Assembly (NCBI GenBank): GCA_012927585.1
Contig: JABBOY010000030.1
Coordinates: forward strand, 124,001-188,000
Direction: 5' to 3'
Source: Glaciimonas sp.
GTDB lineage: Bacteria > Pseudomonadota > Gammaproteobacteria > Burkholderiales > Burkholderiaceae_D
Length of the DNA: 64,000 nucleotides
Shown: positions 1 through 8,457 of the stretch, in pieces
Position numbering within the stretch: position 1 is the stretch's first letter
Layout of the letters: every line of letters starts with the position of its first letter
Translations under genes and position numbers: made by a program
The notes under the pieces: generated by a model
Database searches by the model: none
The model's input: the letters and a program-made list of their open reading frames with translations, nothing else
Told to the model about the DNA's origin: nothing

Positions 1-268
1 CCATATCGCTGACATACTGAGGAATCTGATAGTGCAGTGGATTGCGCAGCCTTTCCGAGCGCCCGCGCCCAACTACGTCTGGGCAGATTACATGGTACGA
101 CTGGCAGAGTGCGCGCGCCATATTGTCAAAATCATCCGAGACCCGTGTAACTCCGTGCACGCAAACCAGTACCTTCGGATTATCGACCTCGCCCCAATCC
201 TTGTAGGCCATCCGGTGCAAGCCGCTGGGAGAAATGCACTGTACTGTCCTAATGTGTGGTTGCGTCAT
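1..268 (-). CDS. Alpha/beta-fold hydrolase, N-terminal fragment (cut by window edge)
   Basis: The minus strand is open from an ATG at 268 to the left edge, giving about 89 residues with no stop. The translation starts MTQPHIRTVQCISPSGLHR and contains a strand followed by VCVHGVTRVSDDFD, the HG oxyanion-hole region of alpha/beta hydrolases. It then has CPDVVGRGRSERL, the usual loop ahead of the nucleophile elbow. The catalytic Ser, Asp and His would lie beyond the edge, so substrate and exact family cannot be read. Its position near ketone-body genes makes an ester or hydroxybutyrate-oligomer hydrolase possible, but that is inference. Only a weak ribosome binding site is seen. A plus-strand reading frame over the same bases has no family signature. 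Confidence 0.75.
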   Translation of the reverse strand, partial: MTQPHIRTVQCISPSGLHRMAYKDWGEVDNPKVLVCVHGVTRVSDDFDNMARALCQSYHVICPDVVGRGRSERLRNPLHYQIPQYVSDM

Positions 269-383
269 GGTAATGGCGGCCTGGTTGCTGTGGTTCCCAC
301 ATTTTAACCGCTCATTGTGCTTAAAATCTTGGTGCAAGTTCGCCATCATCGCAATTTCTCAAGCTCAGAAGACATCAAGGCAT

Positions 384-473
384 TGCACTCAAAGGCAAAA
401 TGCTGGCTCCACATCCGGCATCGGACTGGGAATCGCGCAATCGCCGGCCTCGCAAGGCGCCACTATTATTCTG
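384..473 (+). pseudogene. Remnant of a 3-hydroxybutyrate dehydrogenase-like SDR
   Basis: Bases 405-473 encode GSTSGIGLGIAQSPASQGAT followed by IIL. This matches the NAD-binding N terminus of D-3-hydroxybutyrate dehydrogenases, which typically read TGSTSGIGLGIA. Just upstream, in another frame (about 382-399), lies I-A-L-K-G-K, the residues that normally precede this segment. The intervening few codons are missing, and nothing after IIL resembles the rest of the roughly 260-residue enzyme. It is therefore read as a deleted, frameshifted fragment. It faces scoB, whose enzyme would act on the product of this dehydrogenase. Similarity is judged by eye. Confidence 0.55.
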
Positions 474-610
474 GCGCCGCAGCGCTTACCTGAGTAGCAC
501 AACAACCCACAAGACGGCCCCTGTTGGATGACTAGCGAGCCCCCGTTGAGCGCAACAGAACCTGCCGCAGAGCTTGGTACAGATTAGGAAATATCAATAT
601 ACTAAATCCT

Positions 611-670
611 GTATTTTTTGTTATCGCAATTAATATATGCGGAAAGTAGCATATTTTTATATATACTCCC
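611..670 (+). repeat. Dispersed intergenic element, copy A
   Basis: The left end is GTATTTTTTG at 611, the internal box TGCGGAAAGTAG starts at 638, and the right end ATACTCCC spans 663-670. Right-end distance from the first base is 52 bp, and box-to-right-end distance is 25 bp. It shares GCAAT at element positions 16-20 with copies C and D. An AT-rich palindrome follows at once. Confidence 0.75.
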
Positions 671-690
671 TATAAATTTTTTAATTTATA
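671..690. repeat. AT-rich hairpin next to repeat copy A
   Basis: TATAAATT, TTTT and AATTTATA form a perfect eight-base inverted repeat directly after the ATACTCCC end of copy A. It could be a weak structural element. It contains only A-T pairs, so it is unlikely to terminate transcription by itself. Confidence 0.5.
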
Positions 691-745
691 AAGTTGTGGA
701 TGCCACTTTGGATGCTCTGTGCGCGTGTTATCTTCCATGTGATAC

Positions 746-779
746 GTATAAAAAATGAGCCGAAGCCCATTTTTTATAC
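746..779 (-). terminator. Intrinsic terminator of scoAB
   Basis: Read on the minus strand, the RNA would form AUGGGC, a UUCG tetraloop and GCUCAU, flanked by A-rich and U-rich arms that pair further. The U run follows the stem in the direction of scoB transcription, 16 bp past its stop. The arms GTATAAAAAATG and CATTTTTTATAC make it potentially bidirectional. Confidence 0.8.
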
Positions 780-794
780 CTGCCACCTTACCTG

Positions 795-1445
795 TCAAAG
801 CGCCGTAACGTCCAGCGCAACACCGGTTTTAGCCTGAATTTCTTCCGAGCTCACGCCGGGGGCAAGTTGCACCAGTTTCAACCCGGCAGGCGTCACATCG
901 ATCACCCCCAGATCGGTAATGATCCGATTGACCACGCCTACTCCGGTCAATGGCAAATCGCACTTCGGGAGAATTTTGTGCGACTCGGTGCCATCCTTTG
1001 CTTTTGCCACATGTTCCATCAAGACCACAACACGCCCCACTCCGGCTACCAGATCCATGGCGCCGCCCATTCCTTTGACCATTTTGCCGGGGATCATCCA
1101 ATTGGCCAAGTCGCCGTGTTCAGATACCTGCATCGCCCCCAGGATGGCAAGATTGATTTTGCCGCCCCGGATCATGCCAAAAGAATCCGCAGAACTGAAA
1201 ATCGACGATCCCGGCAAGGTCGTTATGGTCTGCTTGCCGGCATTGATCAGGTCAGGGTCGATCTCTTCATCAGTCGGGAAAGGGCCAATACCCAACAATC
1301 CGTTTTCGGATTGTAGCCACACATCCATGCCAGCAGGCACATGGTTGGCGACCATAGTGGGCAAACCGATGCCAAGATTTACATAAAAACCGTCCTGCAG
1401 TTCCTGCGCCGCGCGTGCGGCCATTTCATCACGAGTCCATGCCAT
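795..1445 (-). CDS. scoB: Succinyl-CoA:3-ketoacid CoA-transferase subunit B
   Basis: This 216-residue beta subunit pairs with scoA to move CoA from succinyl-CoA to acetoacetate, giving acetoacetyl-CoA and succinate in the cytoplasm. The segment VNLGIGLPT near residue 22 and [11 protein letters not shown] around residues 45-55 are family hallmarks. Glu47 in the SENG motif is the residue expected to form the glutamyl-CoA thioester. The start at 1445 (MAWTRDEM) is chosen because AGGAG lies upstream and the start abuts the scoA stop at 1447. Longer open frame upstream would run into scoA. A terminator with a UUCG loop follows the gene. Confidence 0.93.
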   Translation of the reverse strand: MAWTRDEMAARAAQELQDGFYVNLGIGLPTMVANHVPAGMDVWLQSENGLLGIGPFPTDEEIDPDLINAGKQTITTLPGSSIFSSADSFGMIRGGKINLAILGAMQVSEHGDLANWMIPGKMVKGMGGAMDLVAGVGRVVVLMEHVAKAKDGTESHKILPKCDLPLTGVGVVNRIITDLGVIDVTPAGLKLVQLAPGVSSEEIQAKTGVALDVTAL

Positions 1446-1446
1446 T

Positions 1447-2157
1447 TTAATCTCCTGCCTTTTTTGCGCGAACCGTGCGTTGTTCAATCCGTTTTTCGGG
1501 CTTGTCATTGAGGACGATGCGATGCACGAAAATCCCTGGAGTGTGAACATCATCCGGGTCGATTTCGCCGATTTCAACCAGTACCTCAACTTCAGCTATC
1601 GTGATCTTGCCGGCCATGGCAACATTTGGATTGAAATTGCGCGCCGTCTTGCGATAAACCAGATTGCCAGCCTTATCGGCTTTGTATGCCTTCACTAACG
1701 ATATATCCGCAGACAATGAACGCTCCATCACGTATTGTTGCCCATCGAATTCACGTAGTTCCTTGCCTTCAGCGACGATAGTGCCAACGCCAGTTTTGGT
1801 AAAGAACGCTGGGATACCGGATCCGCCGGCGCGTAATTTCTCGGCCAGCGTGCCTTGCGGGGTGAATTCCAGCGCCAATTCACCTGCAAGGTATTGACGC
1901 TCAAATTCCTTGTTTTCTCCCACATAGGATGAAATCATTTTTTTGATTTGCCGGGTTGTCAGTAACTGGCCAAGCCCGAACCCGTCCACCCCGGCATTAT
2001 TGGAAATGGCAGTTAATTCGTTAACGCCCGAATCCCGCAAGGCGGCAATCAGCGCCTCAGGAATGCCACACAGGCCGAAACCGCCTACGGCAATAGTCTG
2101 GCCATTCTGAACGATGCCGGCCAGTGCCGTTGCGGCATCAGGATAAACTTTGTTCAT
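1447..2157 (-). CDS. scoA: Succinyl-CoA:3-ketoacid CoA-transferase subunit A
   Basis: This 236-residue alpha subunit of the acetoacetate-activating CoA-transferase is the first gene of a two-gene operon with sco[11 protein letters not shown] at residues 25-34 and [15 protein letters not shown] in the middle are typical of class I CoA-transferase alpha chains. Length and order are standard. It is divergent from a PAS-LuxR regulator, with 138 bp between the starts holding a perfect 12-bp palindrome, a plausible operator. A bdhA-like remnant on the far side of scoB fits a past or present role in 3-hydroxybutyrate use. A related acyl specificity cannot be excluded. Confidence 0.93.
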   Translation of the reverse strand: MNKVYPDAATALAGIVQNGQTIAVGGFGLCGIPEALIAALRDSGVNELTAISNNAGVDGFGLGQLLTTRQIKKMISSYVGENKEFERQYLAGELALEFTPQGTLAEKLRAGGSGIPAFFTKTGVGTIVAEGKELREFDGQQYVMERSLSADISLVKAYKADKAGNLVYRKTARNFNPNVAMAGKITIAEVEVLVEIGEIDPDDVHTPGIFVHRIVLNDKPEKRIEQRTVRAKKAGD

Positions 2158-2190
2158 ACCAAATCCCTTTAAATGTATGTAAAACCAAAG

Positions 2191-2202
2191 CGGTAATTAC
2201 CG
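2191..2202. promoter_or_regulatory. Perfect palindrome between scoA and the LuxR-type gene
   Basis: CGGTAATTACCG is its own reverse complement and sits in the divergent intergenic region, 34 bp upstream of scoA and 94 bp upstream of the regulator's ATG. Its place and symmetry fit a binding site for a dimeric regulator such as the neighbouring LuxR-family protein. No binding data are implied. Confidence 0.4.
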
Positions 2203-2295
2203 TCCCTGATAGCATAAGATGCCACATTCAAAGGCGCAATACGTAAAAATACGACAATCCCAGTTTTTTAACCTGTAAACGGTACATTGGCACTT

Positions 2296-2865
2296 ATGCT
2301 TTCCACCTTGCCTATCGATTTTGAAAAAATCTTCCAAGATGCTCCGGTCGGAATGTGCGTATCTCAGAATCGCGTCATTCAGGTGTGCAATGAGTACCTC
2401 AGCACCATGTTCACCTGCTTGTCCGAAGACCTGATCGGCCAGTCATTTCAAGTCCTTTATCCAAGTGCTGGAGAATTTGAACACACAGGCGAGCGCATTG
2501 TCACTATCATGAACGCGCTGGGATACTACTCTGATGAACGCATCATGAAACGCGCCAATAACGAACTGTTCTGGTGCCGTGTGACTGGGCGCGGACTGTT
2601 GCGCGGCGATCCACACGCGGCCGGCATATGGACTTTTGTAGACCTTAGCCCGACGCGGCTACTCAGTGCCAAATTCACTCCCAGAGAACGGGAGATTTCA
2701 GCCTTATTGGTAGAAGGGAAAACCAGCAAATTGATTGCCCGCCAGTTAGACTTGAGCCCTCGCACAGTGGAAATGCATAGATCCAAATTGATGCGCAAAT
2801 TGAATGCCGCCAATTCAAGCGAGCTGGTTCAGAAATTACTCGACGTACCCAGAGCTCAAGATTAG
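2296..2865 (+). CDS. PAS-domain LuxR-family transcriptional regulator
   Basis: The protein has about 189 residues. Residues 8-115 look like a PAS sensor fold (FEKIFQDAPVGMCVSQN, then FWCRVTGRGLL). The C terminus is a GerE/LuxR helix-turn-helix, with FTPREREISALLVEG, SKLIARQLDLSPRTVEMHR and a final helix MRKLNAANSSELV. No phosphoacceptor receiver domain is present, so a small ligand or redox signal bound by PAS is the likelier input. The ATG at 2296 is preferred over a TTG nine bases upstream; neither has a clear ribosome binding site. Its divergence from scoAB suggests it controls that operon. Its stop is directly adjacent to the convergent thioesterase stop. Confidence 0.8.
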   Translation: MLSTLPIDFEKIFQDAPVGMCVSQNRVIQVCNEYLSTMFTCLSEDLIGQSFQVLYPSAGEFEHTGERIVTIMNALGYYSDERIMKRANNELFWCRVTGRGLLRGDPHAAGIWTFVDLSPTRLLSAKFTPREREISALLVEGKTSKLIARQLDLSPRTVEMHRSKLMRKLNAANSSELVQKLLDVPRAQD

Positions 2866-3270
2866 TCAGTCGCTCAACAACTGACGTACACGTTCGGGCA
2901 ATGGCGTGGATTTTTCGGATGGAAAGTGGACCCAGACGACTTTAGCGCCACCGTGCGCATATATTATGTCCGCTGAATCGACACGACGGATTTCTTGAAT
3001 GGTTTCAAAACTTGATCGTCCTGGCGGCCCCACATATGTCAAGATTTCAATCTCGCCCGGATATTTCAACTGTTTATTGAAGCTGCAATGGGCATTGACG
3101 ATTACAGGGCCTTCGGCAGTCGGATCAGGGGCGCAGCCAATGGCTGTAAGCCATTCGATACGGGCCTGCTCGAGGTAGCGAAAATACACCGTATTGTTGA
3201 CGTGTCCCATCGCATCCATGTCGCCCCAGCGAATCGCGATGCGCGTAGTGTGAACCAGTTTTTTATGCAT
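2866..3270 (-). CDS. Hotdog-fold acyl-CoA thioesterase (4HBT family)
   Basis: This 134-residue protein has the YbgC/FadM-like signature WGDMDAMGHVNNTVYFRYLEQAR near residues 15-37 (first 20: WGDMDAMGHVNNTVYFRYLE). The Asp of DAMGHVNN is the expected catalytic residue. It probably hydrolyses an acyl-CoA in the cytoplasm; chain length is not readable. It lies downstream of the SDR gene on the same strand with a 56-bp gap and may be co-transcribed with it. Its stop abuts the regulator's stop with no spacer, so the two transcripts converge. Confidence 0.82.
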   Translation of the reverse strand: MHKKLVHTTRIAIRWGDMDAMGHVNNTVYFRYLEQARIEWLTAIGCAPDPTAEGPVIVNAHCSFNKQLKYPGEIEILTYVGPPGRSSFETIQEIRRVDSADIIYAHGGAKVVWVHFPSEKSTPLPERVRQLLSD

Positions 3271-3326
3271 GATGTCTAGAAATTGAGGCGGTTGGATAAG
3301 TCTATTGAATAAATAAATTATGTGGT

Positions 3327-4103
3327 TTATTCGGCACTCATGCCATCATCCGCCGTAATAATTGTACCGTTAATAAAACGCGACTCGTCCCCGGCAAGAA
3401 GCAGCAACAAACCGTCCAGGTCCTCTGGTAAACCGACTCTTCTTCGTGGCAGCATGTTGATTAACTTCCGTCCTTCTTCACTGGCGAAATACTCGGCATT
3501 AATTTCGGTCGTAATATATCCAGGACAAATTGCATTGACGTTAATACCATATCTGCCCCACTCCACCGCCATGGATTTTGTCATATGCACCACAGCCGCC
3601 TTGCTCATGCAATAAATTCCGATTTTCGGCAATACACGCAAGCCTGCGACGGAAGCAATATTGATGATGCGATGTTGCTTATTCGGGTCTCCCTTGGCGC
3701 GTGCAATCATGCGTTTTGCGGTCTCCTGAGCAACAAAGAATGCTCCGCGCTGATTAGTATCCATCACGTAGGCATAATCCTCTGGTGTTACATCAAGCAG
3801 CTTCTGTGTAGTGGAAACACCAGAATTATTAACCAGTATGTCAATTGGTCCGGCTTCGGTTTCGGCGTGAGCAATTGCCGATTTAATACTGGCATAATCG
3901 GTCACGTCCAGGCAGACTACATGCGCCGCGCCGCCTTCAGCTTCAATTTCCGCGCGCAACTCTTTCAAGCGGTCAATTCTGCGTGAAGCAAGTACTACCT
4001 GCGCCCCTGCCTTCGCCATGACTTTCGCAAAACGCGCCCCGAGACCACTGGACGCGCCAGTTATCAGAGCAATTTTTCCTTCAAAATTAACTTCAATACC
4101 CAC
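3327..4103 (-). CDS. Short-chain dehydrogenase/reductase
   Basis: This is a classical SDR of 258 residues. The nucleotide-binding motif TGASSGLG is at residues 15-22, the structural NNSG motif lies near residue 93, and the catalytic YCMSK (Tyr-x3-Lys) lies near residue 165, with the preceding Ser in INIASVAG. The ICPGYITTEIN segment after the catalytic region is also typical. It would oxidise or reduce a hydroxyl/keto group with NAD(P). Neighbouring thioesterase and ETF-QO genes suggest an acyl-CoA-related substrate, but the sequence does not identify it. Confidence 0.85.
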   Translation of the reverse strand: MGIEVNFEGKIALITGASSGLGARFAKVMAKAGAQVVLASRRIDRLKELRAEIEAEGGAAHVVCLDVTDYASIKSAIAHAETEAGPIDILVNNSGVSTTQKLLDVTPEDYAYVMDTNQRGAFFVAQETAKRMIARAKGDPNKQHRIINIASVAGLRVLPKIGIYCMSKAAVVHMTKSMAVEWGRYGINVNAICPGYITTEINAEYFASEEGRKLINMLPRRRVGLPEDLDGLLLLLAGDESRFINGTIITADDGMSAE

Positions 4104-4269
4104 GAATTTCTCCCAATGGTTTATCTTGTGATCGCTTCTATTAACAAATTCATATATTTCAATGATTACATGAATCAGCAGCGATTAGATTGCAGTATCT
4201 AGCTTATTATTGGAGAATCCCTATTAATTAGCACGTTCGTTCGATATTTATATTTATATTGGTGAGAGC

Positions 4270-5958
4270 ATGGAACAAAATAATACACAAGACCAAGACA
4301 TAGTCGCGCAATACGGACCTCGCGAAACAATGGAGTATGACGTTGTCATCGTCGGAGGCGGCCCTGCCGGATTAGCCGCTGCCATCAAACTTAAACAACT
4401 TGCCGTTGCATCCGATACCGACATCTCGGTTTGCGTGCTTGAAAAAGGTGGCGAATTGGGCGCGCACATTCTGTCGGGTGCCGTCATGGATCCTCAAGCG
4501 ATGACGGAACTCTTTCCTGACTGGAAAGAACGCGGTGCTCCCCTCGACATCCAGGTCAGCGAAGACCGTTTTTTGTTTTTGAGTGAGACCAAATCCTACA
4601 AAACACCGAACTGGATGTTACCCGGCTGCTTCCAGAACCATGGCAATTACATCATTTCATTAGCAAATGTCGTGCGCTGGCTAGGCCAGCAAGCTGAAAT
4701 CCTGGGCGTCGAAGTTTTTCCTGGGTTTGCCGCTGCGGAAGTTCTGTATAACGAGGATGGTTCGGTCAAAGGGGTTGCAACCGGTAACATGGGCGTCAAT
4801 CGTGCCGGCCAGCCAACTGATGCCTTTCAGATCGGCATGGAGTTGCACGCAAAATACGTATTGTTTGCAGAGGGCTCACGTGGGCACCTGGGCAAGCAAT
4901 TAATGCAAAAGTTTGACCTTAATAAAGGTAAAGATCCACAAACTTATGGTCTTGGCATCAAAGAACTATGGGAAATAGATCCAGCCTTGCATCAACCTGG
5001 CCTTGTGATTCATACTGCTGGCTGGCCGCTGGACAATCAAACCTATGGCGGTTCATTTCTCTACCATATGGATAATAATCAGGTAGCAGTAGGGTACGTT
5101 GTTGGTCTTTCTTATGAAAATCCGTATCTGTCGCCCTATGAAGAATTCCAGCGTTACAAAACGCATCCTGAAATTCGAAAATTCTTTGAAGGGGGTAGAC
5201 GCCTTGCATACGGTGCGCGCGCCATTACAGCCGGCGGCTTGCAATCCCTGCCGAAATTGGCATTCCCTGGCGGCGCATTGATAGGCTGTGAGGCTGGATT
5301 TCTGAATGCAAGCCGAATCAAAGGTAGTCATGCCGCCATTAAAACTGGAATGTTGGCCGCTATAGCTGCATTTGAAGCCTTATCAGCTAAACGTCAGCAT
5401 GATGCGCTGTCAGCTTACGAAACCGCTTTTGAACAATCCTGGCTGCATGAAGAACTTTACAAGGCACGCAACTTCAAACCAATGATGGGCAAAGGCCTCT
5501 ACGCTGGCACTATTTTGGTCGGAATTGACCAGGTTGTTTTTCGCGGCAAAGCTCCATGGACGCTACATCACAAGCATGCAGACCATACGTGTTTGCGTCC
5601 GGCAGCGGAATGTAAGCCAATCAAATACCCCAAACCGGATGGCAAACTCACCTTTGATCGCTTGTCATCGGTCTTCATATCGAATACTAATCATGCAGAA
5701 GACCAACCCATTCATCTGACGCTCAAAGACCCAACTGTGCCAGTGCGTATTAATCTGGCAGAATATGCCGGCCCTGAAGCGCGCTACTGCCCGGCAGGTG
5801 TGTATGAATTCATCAAAACAAACGAGGGTGAAGACAAACTGCAAATCAATGCGCAAAACTGTGTACACTGCAAAACCTGCGATATCAAAGACCCAACTCA
5901 AAACATCGTTTGGGTCACTCCTGAAGGCGGTGACGGGCCAAACTATACCAACATGTAA
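4270..5958 (+). CDS. Electron transfer flavoprotein-ubiquinone oxidoreductase
   Basis: This 562-residue membrane-associated flavoprotein passes electrons from ETF, reduced by acyl-CoA dehydrogenases, to ubiquinone. The FAD motif VVIVGGGPAGLAAA is at residues 25-38. The C terminus carries a 4Fe-4S cluster motif, NCVHCKTCDIKDPTQNIVW, near residues 527-545, followed by PEGGDGPNY, a family signature. Length matches the ETF-QO family. The start at 4270 follows GGTGAGAGC. A strong palindromic terminator lies just after the stop. The gene stands alone on the plus strand, divergent from the SDR/thioesterase pair. Confidence 0.95.
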   Translation: MEQNNTQDQDIVAQYGPRETMEYDVVIVGGGPAGLAAAIKLKQLAVASDTDISVCVLEKGGELGAHILSGAVMDPQAMTELFPDWKERGAPLDIQVSEDRFLFLSETKSYKTPNWMLPGCFQNHGNYIISLANVVRWLGQQAEILGVEVFPGFAAAEVLYNEDGSVKGVATGNMGVNRAGQPTDAFQIGMELHAKYVLFAEGSRGHLGKQLMQKFDLNKGKDPQTYGLGIKELWEIDPALHQPGLVIHTAGWPLDNQTYGGSFLYHMDNNQVAVGYVVGLSYENPYLSPYEEFQRYKTHPEIRKFFEGGRRLAYGARAITAGGLQSLPKLAFPGGALIGCEAGFLNASRIKGSHAAIKTGMLAAIAAFEALSAKRQHDALSAYETAFEQSWLHEELYKARNFKPMMGKGLYAGTILVGIDQVVFRGKAPWTLHHKHADHTCLRPAAECKPIKYPKPDGKLTFDRLSSVFISNTNHAEDQPIHLTLKDPTVPVRINLAEYAGPEARYCPAGVYEFIKTNEGEDKLQINAQNCVHCKTCDIKDPTQNIVWVTPEGGDGPNYTNM

Positions 5959-5961
5959 AAC

Positions 5962-5998
5962 ACAATATAAAAGCCGCAGTCAGCGGCTTTTATATTGT
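5962..5998. terminator. Bidirectional terminator between ETF-QO and the Nudix gene
   Basis: A perfect inverted repeat has arms ACAATATAAAAGCCGC and GCGGCTTTTATATTGT around AGTCA. The GC core is followed by a T-rich run on both strands. It separates two convergent genes and can serve the ETF-QO transcript and the long nuo-Nudix transcript. Confidence 0.88.
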
Positions 5999-6012
5999 AG
6001 GCAAAATAATTA

Positions 6013-6567
6013 TCAGAGCCACTGCCCAGTGCTAATCTTGTCCAGCCAAAATGCACCTATGATTGTCTTCACATCCGTAATCTTACCTTCGCGAACCCAT
6101 GCCAACAACTCGCTCATAGGGGTTCTGAAAGTTTCTAAAAATTCCCCGTCATCCAATTTAGCGATTCCCACCTGCAGACCGCGCGCCATAAAAATATCGA
6201 GGTATTCGTCCGAATATGCTATCGCATTATGGATAGTACAAACAAACGTCCAGTCAGATGCGGTGTAGCCAGTTTCTTCTTGCAACTCACGCTTGGCTGT
6301 TGCTAATGAAACTTCATTTTGGTCTATTTTTCCTGCTGGAAATTCTATAAATACTCGATTCAACGGGTAGCGAAACTGGCGCTCGAGCAATACTGAATTA
6401 TCATCAAATAACGGAAGAATAACTACAGCACCCGGGTGCCTGATATATTCTCTTGACGATATTTTTCCATCAGGCAATCTAATGGTATCGTTTTGCACCT
6501 TGAGAAAATTGCCATCGAAAGCAACTTCTCCTTCAATTTTAATTTCTTTAAGATGCTTATCGTCCAT
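6013..6567 (-). CDS. Nudix hydrolase, ADP-ribose pyrophosphatase-like
   Basis: This 184-residue protein has the Nudix box GKIDQNEVSLATAKRELQEE followed by TG, matching Gx5Ex7REUxEExGU, where the glutamates bind Mg2+. PAGKIDQ before it and the GAVVILPLFDD strand resemble NudF-type ADP-ribose pyrophosphatases, which clean up nucleoside diphosphate derivatives in the cytoplasm. It is the last gene of the nuo-DUF2818-Nudix string, 61 bp after DUF2818, and ends at a bidirectional terminator. Exact substrate is inferred from family resemblance only. Confidence 0.85.
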   Translation of the reverse strand: MDDKHLKEIKIEGEVAFDGNFLKVQNDTIRLPDGKISSREYIRHPGAVVILPLFDDNSVLLERQFRYPLNRVFIEFPAGKIDQNEVSLATAKRELQEETGYTASDWTFVCTIHNAIAYSDEYLDIFMARGLQVGIAKLDDGEFLETFRTPMSELLAWVREGKITDVKTIIGAFWLDKISTGQWL

Positions 6568-6628
6568 ATTGAAAATGAAGGTCTGTTTTTAACGAACTGG
6601 ATTGTAAACTGAAGAGAAATTCCAATAA

Positions 6629-6925
6629 TTACTTACGTAAATAACGTAAAACAAAGCCAGGGTAGGCTAAAACCAGAAACAGAAAAGATGTGATGGCAAA
6701 GAATTCCCATTTTTGGTCAGAAACATTGCCCATCTGAGCTTCTAGCAAACGTGCAATAAAGCCTATGACAAAATATAAAATCACTAGCTCTATTAAACGC
6801 AGCCAAAAAGGTTTTTCCGATCGACGAATGGGGATGATTGCAAGAAAACGCTCATTTAAAAACGGTAGATTAGCAGAAAATATCGCCAATATGATCATTA
6901 CCCAAACCGAGAAAGTCGCATTCAT
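6629..6925 (-). CDS. DUF2818 membrane protein downstream of nuoN
   Basis: This 98-residue protein has three hydrophobic segments (about 4-22, 41-60, 72-92) separated by short charged stretches such as IPIRRSEKPFW. It is recognised as DUF2818, a family commonly found after nuoN in betaproteobacteria. Function is not known to me. Placement 19 bp after nuoN suggests co-expression with complex I and a possible accessory or assembly role, which is inference. Confidence 0.75.
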   Translation of the reverse strand: MNATFSVWVMIILAIFSANLPFLNERFLAIIPIRRSEKPFWLRLIELVILYFVIGFIARLLEAQMGNVSDQKWEFFAITSFLFLVLAYPGFVLRYLRK

Positions 6926-6944
6926 AAACTAGGCCCCTGTAGCC

Positions 6945-8429
6945 TCAAACGCCCAGAATTTTACGCATTGCATTTATACACAGCGCCATCAAAGCGCCAG
7001 GCATCAGCCCGATTCCAAGAACAATAATGGCATTCAGGCTAAGTGCTATATGCATATCTTTGTTGACTACAATTGGAGACTTATCAATTGCCTCATCAAA
7101 ATACATAAGCTTAACAACACGCACGTAAAAGAAAGCGCCTATCAAAGAAAATAATATTGCCACAAGCGCCAACCAGGTCTGCCCGGTTCCCAAAACCGCT
7201 TGTATAACGGACAGCTTGGCGTAAAAACCCATCATTGGCGGAATGCCAGCCAATGAAAACATAAGCAGCATCATGACAAAGGCAAACCATGGGCTACGCT
7301 GATTCAGACCTTTAAAATCATTCAGATTTTCAGCTTCAAAACCCTTGCGCGACAACAGCATGATGACGCCAAATGTGCCAAGTGTAGTTAGTACATAAGT
7401 AATGGTGTAAAACATGGCTGAACTATAGGCATTAGCAGCAGGTGCGGCACTTCCACCAACGACGCCTGACAATAACCCCAGTAACATAAACCCCATTTGG
7501 GAAATGGTGGAATAAGCGAGCATCCTCTTCAAATTAGTCTGAGCGATGGCAGCAATATTCCCGACTGCCATTGATAAAACTGACAAAATAACAATCATTT
7601 GCTGCCAGTCAAATGCCAATGGCAAAAGTCCGTCAACTAGTAATCGGATAAAAATTGCAAAAGCTGCCAATTTCGGAGCACCACCCAACAACAGTGTTAC
7701 TGCAGTCGGAGCCCCTTGGTAGACGTCAGGTACCCACATGTGAAAGGGAACCACACCGAGTTTGAACGCTAGGCCGGAAACTAAAAAAACCACACCAAAA
7801 ACCAATACAGTTCTATCTACAGCACCTGTGGCAGTAACTTTAGCAATTTCTGTCAGATCAAGAGAACCGGTTGCACCATATAACATTGACATACCATAAA
7901 GCAAGAATCCAGATGCCATCGCACCCAGAATGAAATATTTCATTGCCGCTTCAGTCGAAATTTTATGTTCACGACGCAGTGCTACCAAAGCAAACAAAGA
8001 CAATGACATTAACTCCAGTCCCAGATAAATAATAAGAAAATTATTACCTGAAATCATAATCATCTGCCCTAACAACGCAAACAGAGTCAGAACATAAAAT
8101 TCACCGCCAAGATGACCGCCCACCATTCCTCGCTCAGTTACATATTGACGTGAATATATTAACGTCAGGCCAACGGCCAGATAAGAAAACATTTTCAATA
8201 AATTTGACATCGAATCTGTCACAAACATATTATGAAAAGTATAACCAGTGACGCCGGAATTTAGTAAGTTCAGGTTCAGCAACACACATCCCAGCAAAGT
8301 CAATAAAGACAAGGCATAGGTAATGTAACGCTTCTCATCTGACAGAAACATATCAATGAGCAAAATTGCCGATGCAGCAACAACAAGAAATACTTCGGGA
8401 TACAGTAAAGTTAGATTCATGGTATTCAT
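6945..8429 (-). CDS. nuoN: NADH-quinone oxidoreductase subunit N
   Basis: This 494-residue antiporter-like membrane subunit is one of the three proton-pumping modules of complex I. It is hydrophobic throughout, with the conserved block [20 protein letters not shown] and the lysine/histidine-bearing helix around [19 protein letters not shown] shared with NuoL and NuoM. The start is the first ATG of [12 protein letters not shown], with AGGCGA upstream. It follows nuoM by 28 bp and closes the nuo gene set. Confidence 0.96.
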   Translation of the reverse strand: MNTMNLTLLYPEVFLVVAASAILLIDMFLSDEKRYITYALSLLTLLGCVLLNLNLLNSGVTGYTFHNMFVTDSMSNLLKMFSYLAVGLTLIYSRQYVTERGMVGGHLGGEFYVLTLFALLGQMIMISGNNFLIIYLGLELMSLSLFALVALRREHKISTEAAMKYFILGAMASGFLLYGMSMLYGATGSLDLTEIAKVTATGAVDRTVLVFGVVFLVSGLAFKLGVVPFHMWVPDVYQGAPTAVTLLLGGAPKLAAFAIFIRLLVDGLLPLAFDWQQMIVILSVLSMAVGNIAAIAQTNLKRMLAYSTISQMGFMLLGLLSGVVGGSAAPAANAYSSAMFYTITYVLTTLGTFGVIMLLSRKGFEAENLNDFKGLNQRSPWFAFVMMLLMFSLAGIPPMMGFYAKLSVIQAVLGTGQTWLALVAILFSLIGAFFYVRVVKLMYFDEAIDKSPIVVNKDMHIALSLNAIIVLGIGLMPGALMALCINAMRKILGV

Positions 8430-8457
8430 TTAAGTCGCCTCGTATATATGCACTGTT

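Larger units (their letters stand above)
269..794. other. Gene-free interval between the hydrolase fragment and scoB
   Basis: This 526-bp stretch has no intact gene. It holds the dehydrogenase-like remnant (384-473), one copy of the dispersed repeat (611-670), an AT-rich hairpin with eight-base arms and a TTTT loop (671-690), and the scoAB terminator (746-779). The segment 474-610 shows nothing recognisable. Confidence 0.7.

Noticed and set aside
32-307. Plus-strand open frame of about 90 codons at the left edge
   Set aside because: It has no family signature and lies over the minus-strand alpha/beta hydrolase fragment, which has clear motifs.
611-670. Dispersed element considered as a sigma-54, sigma-28 or integron attC site
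   Set aside because: Neither GG-N10-GC, TAAA-N15-GCCGATAA nor the attC core GTTRRRY/RYYYAAC pattern is present.
2161-2295. GCGGTAATTACC upstream of scoA as an eighth repeat copy
   Set aside because: The box resembles copies D and G, but the left end is 12 bp too close and the right-end ATACTC is missing.
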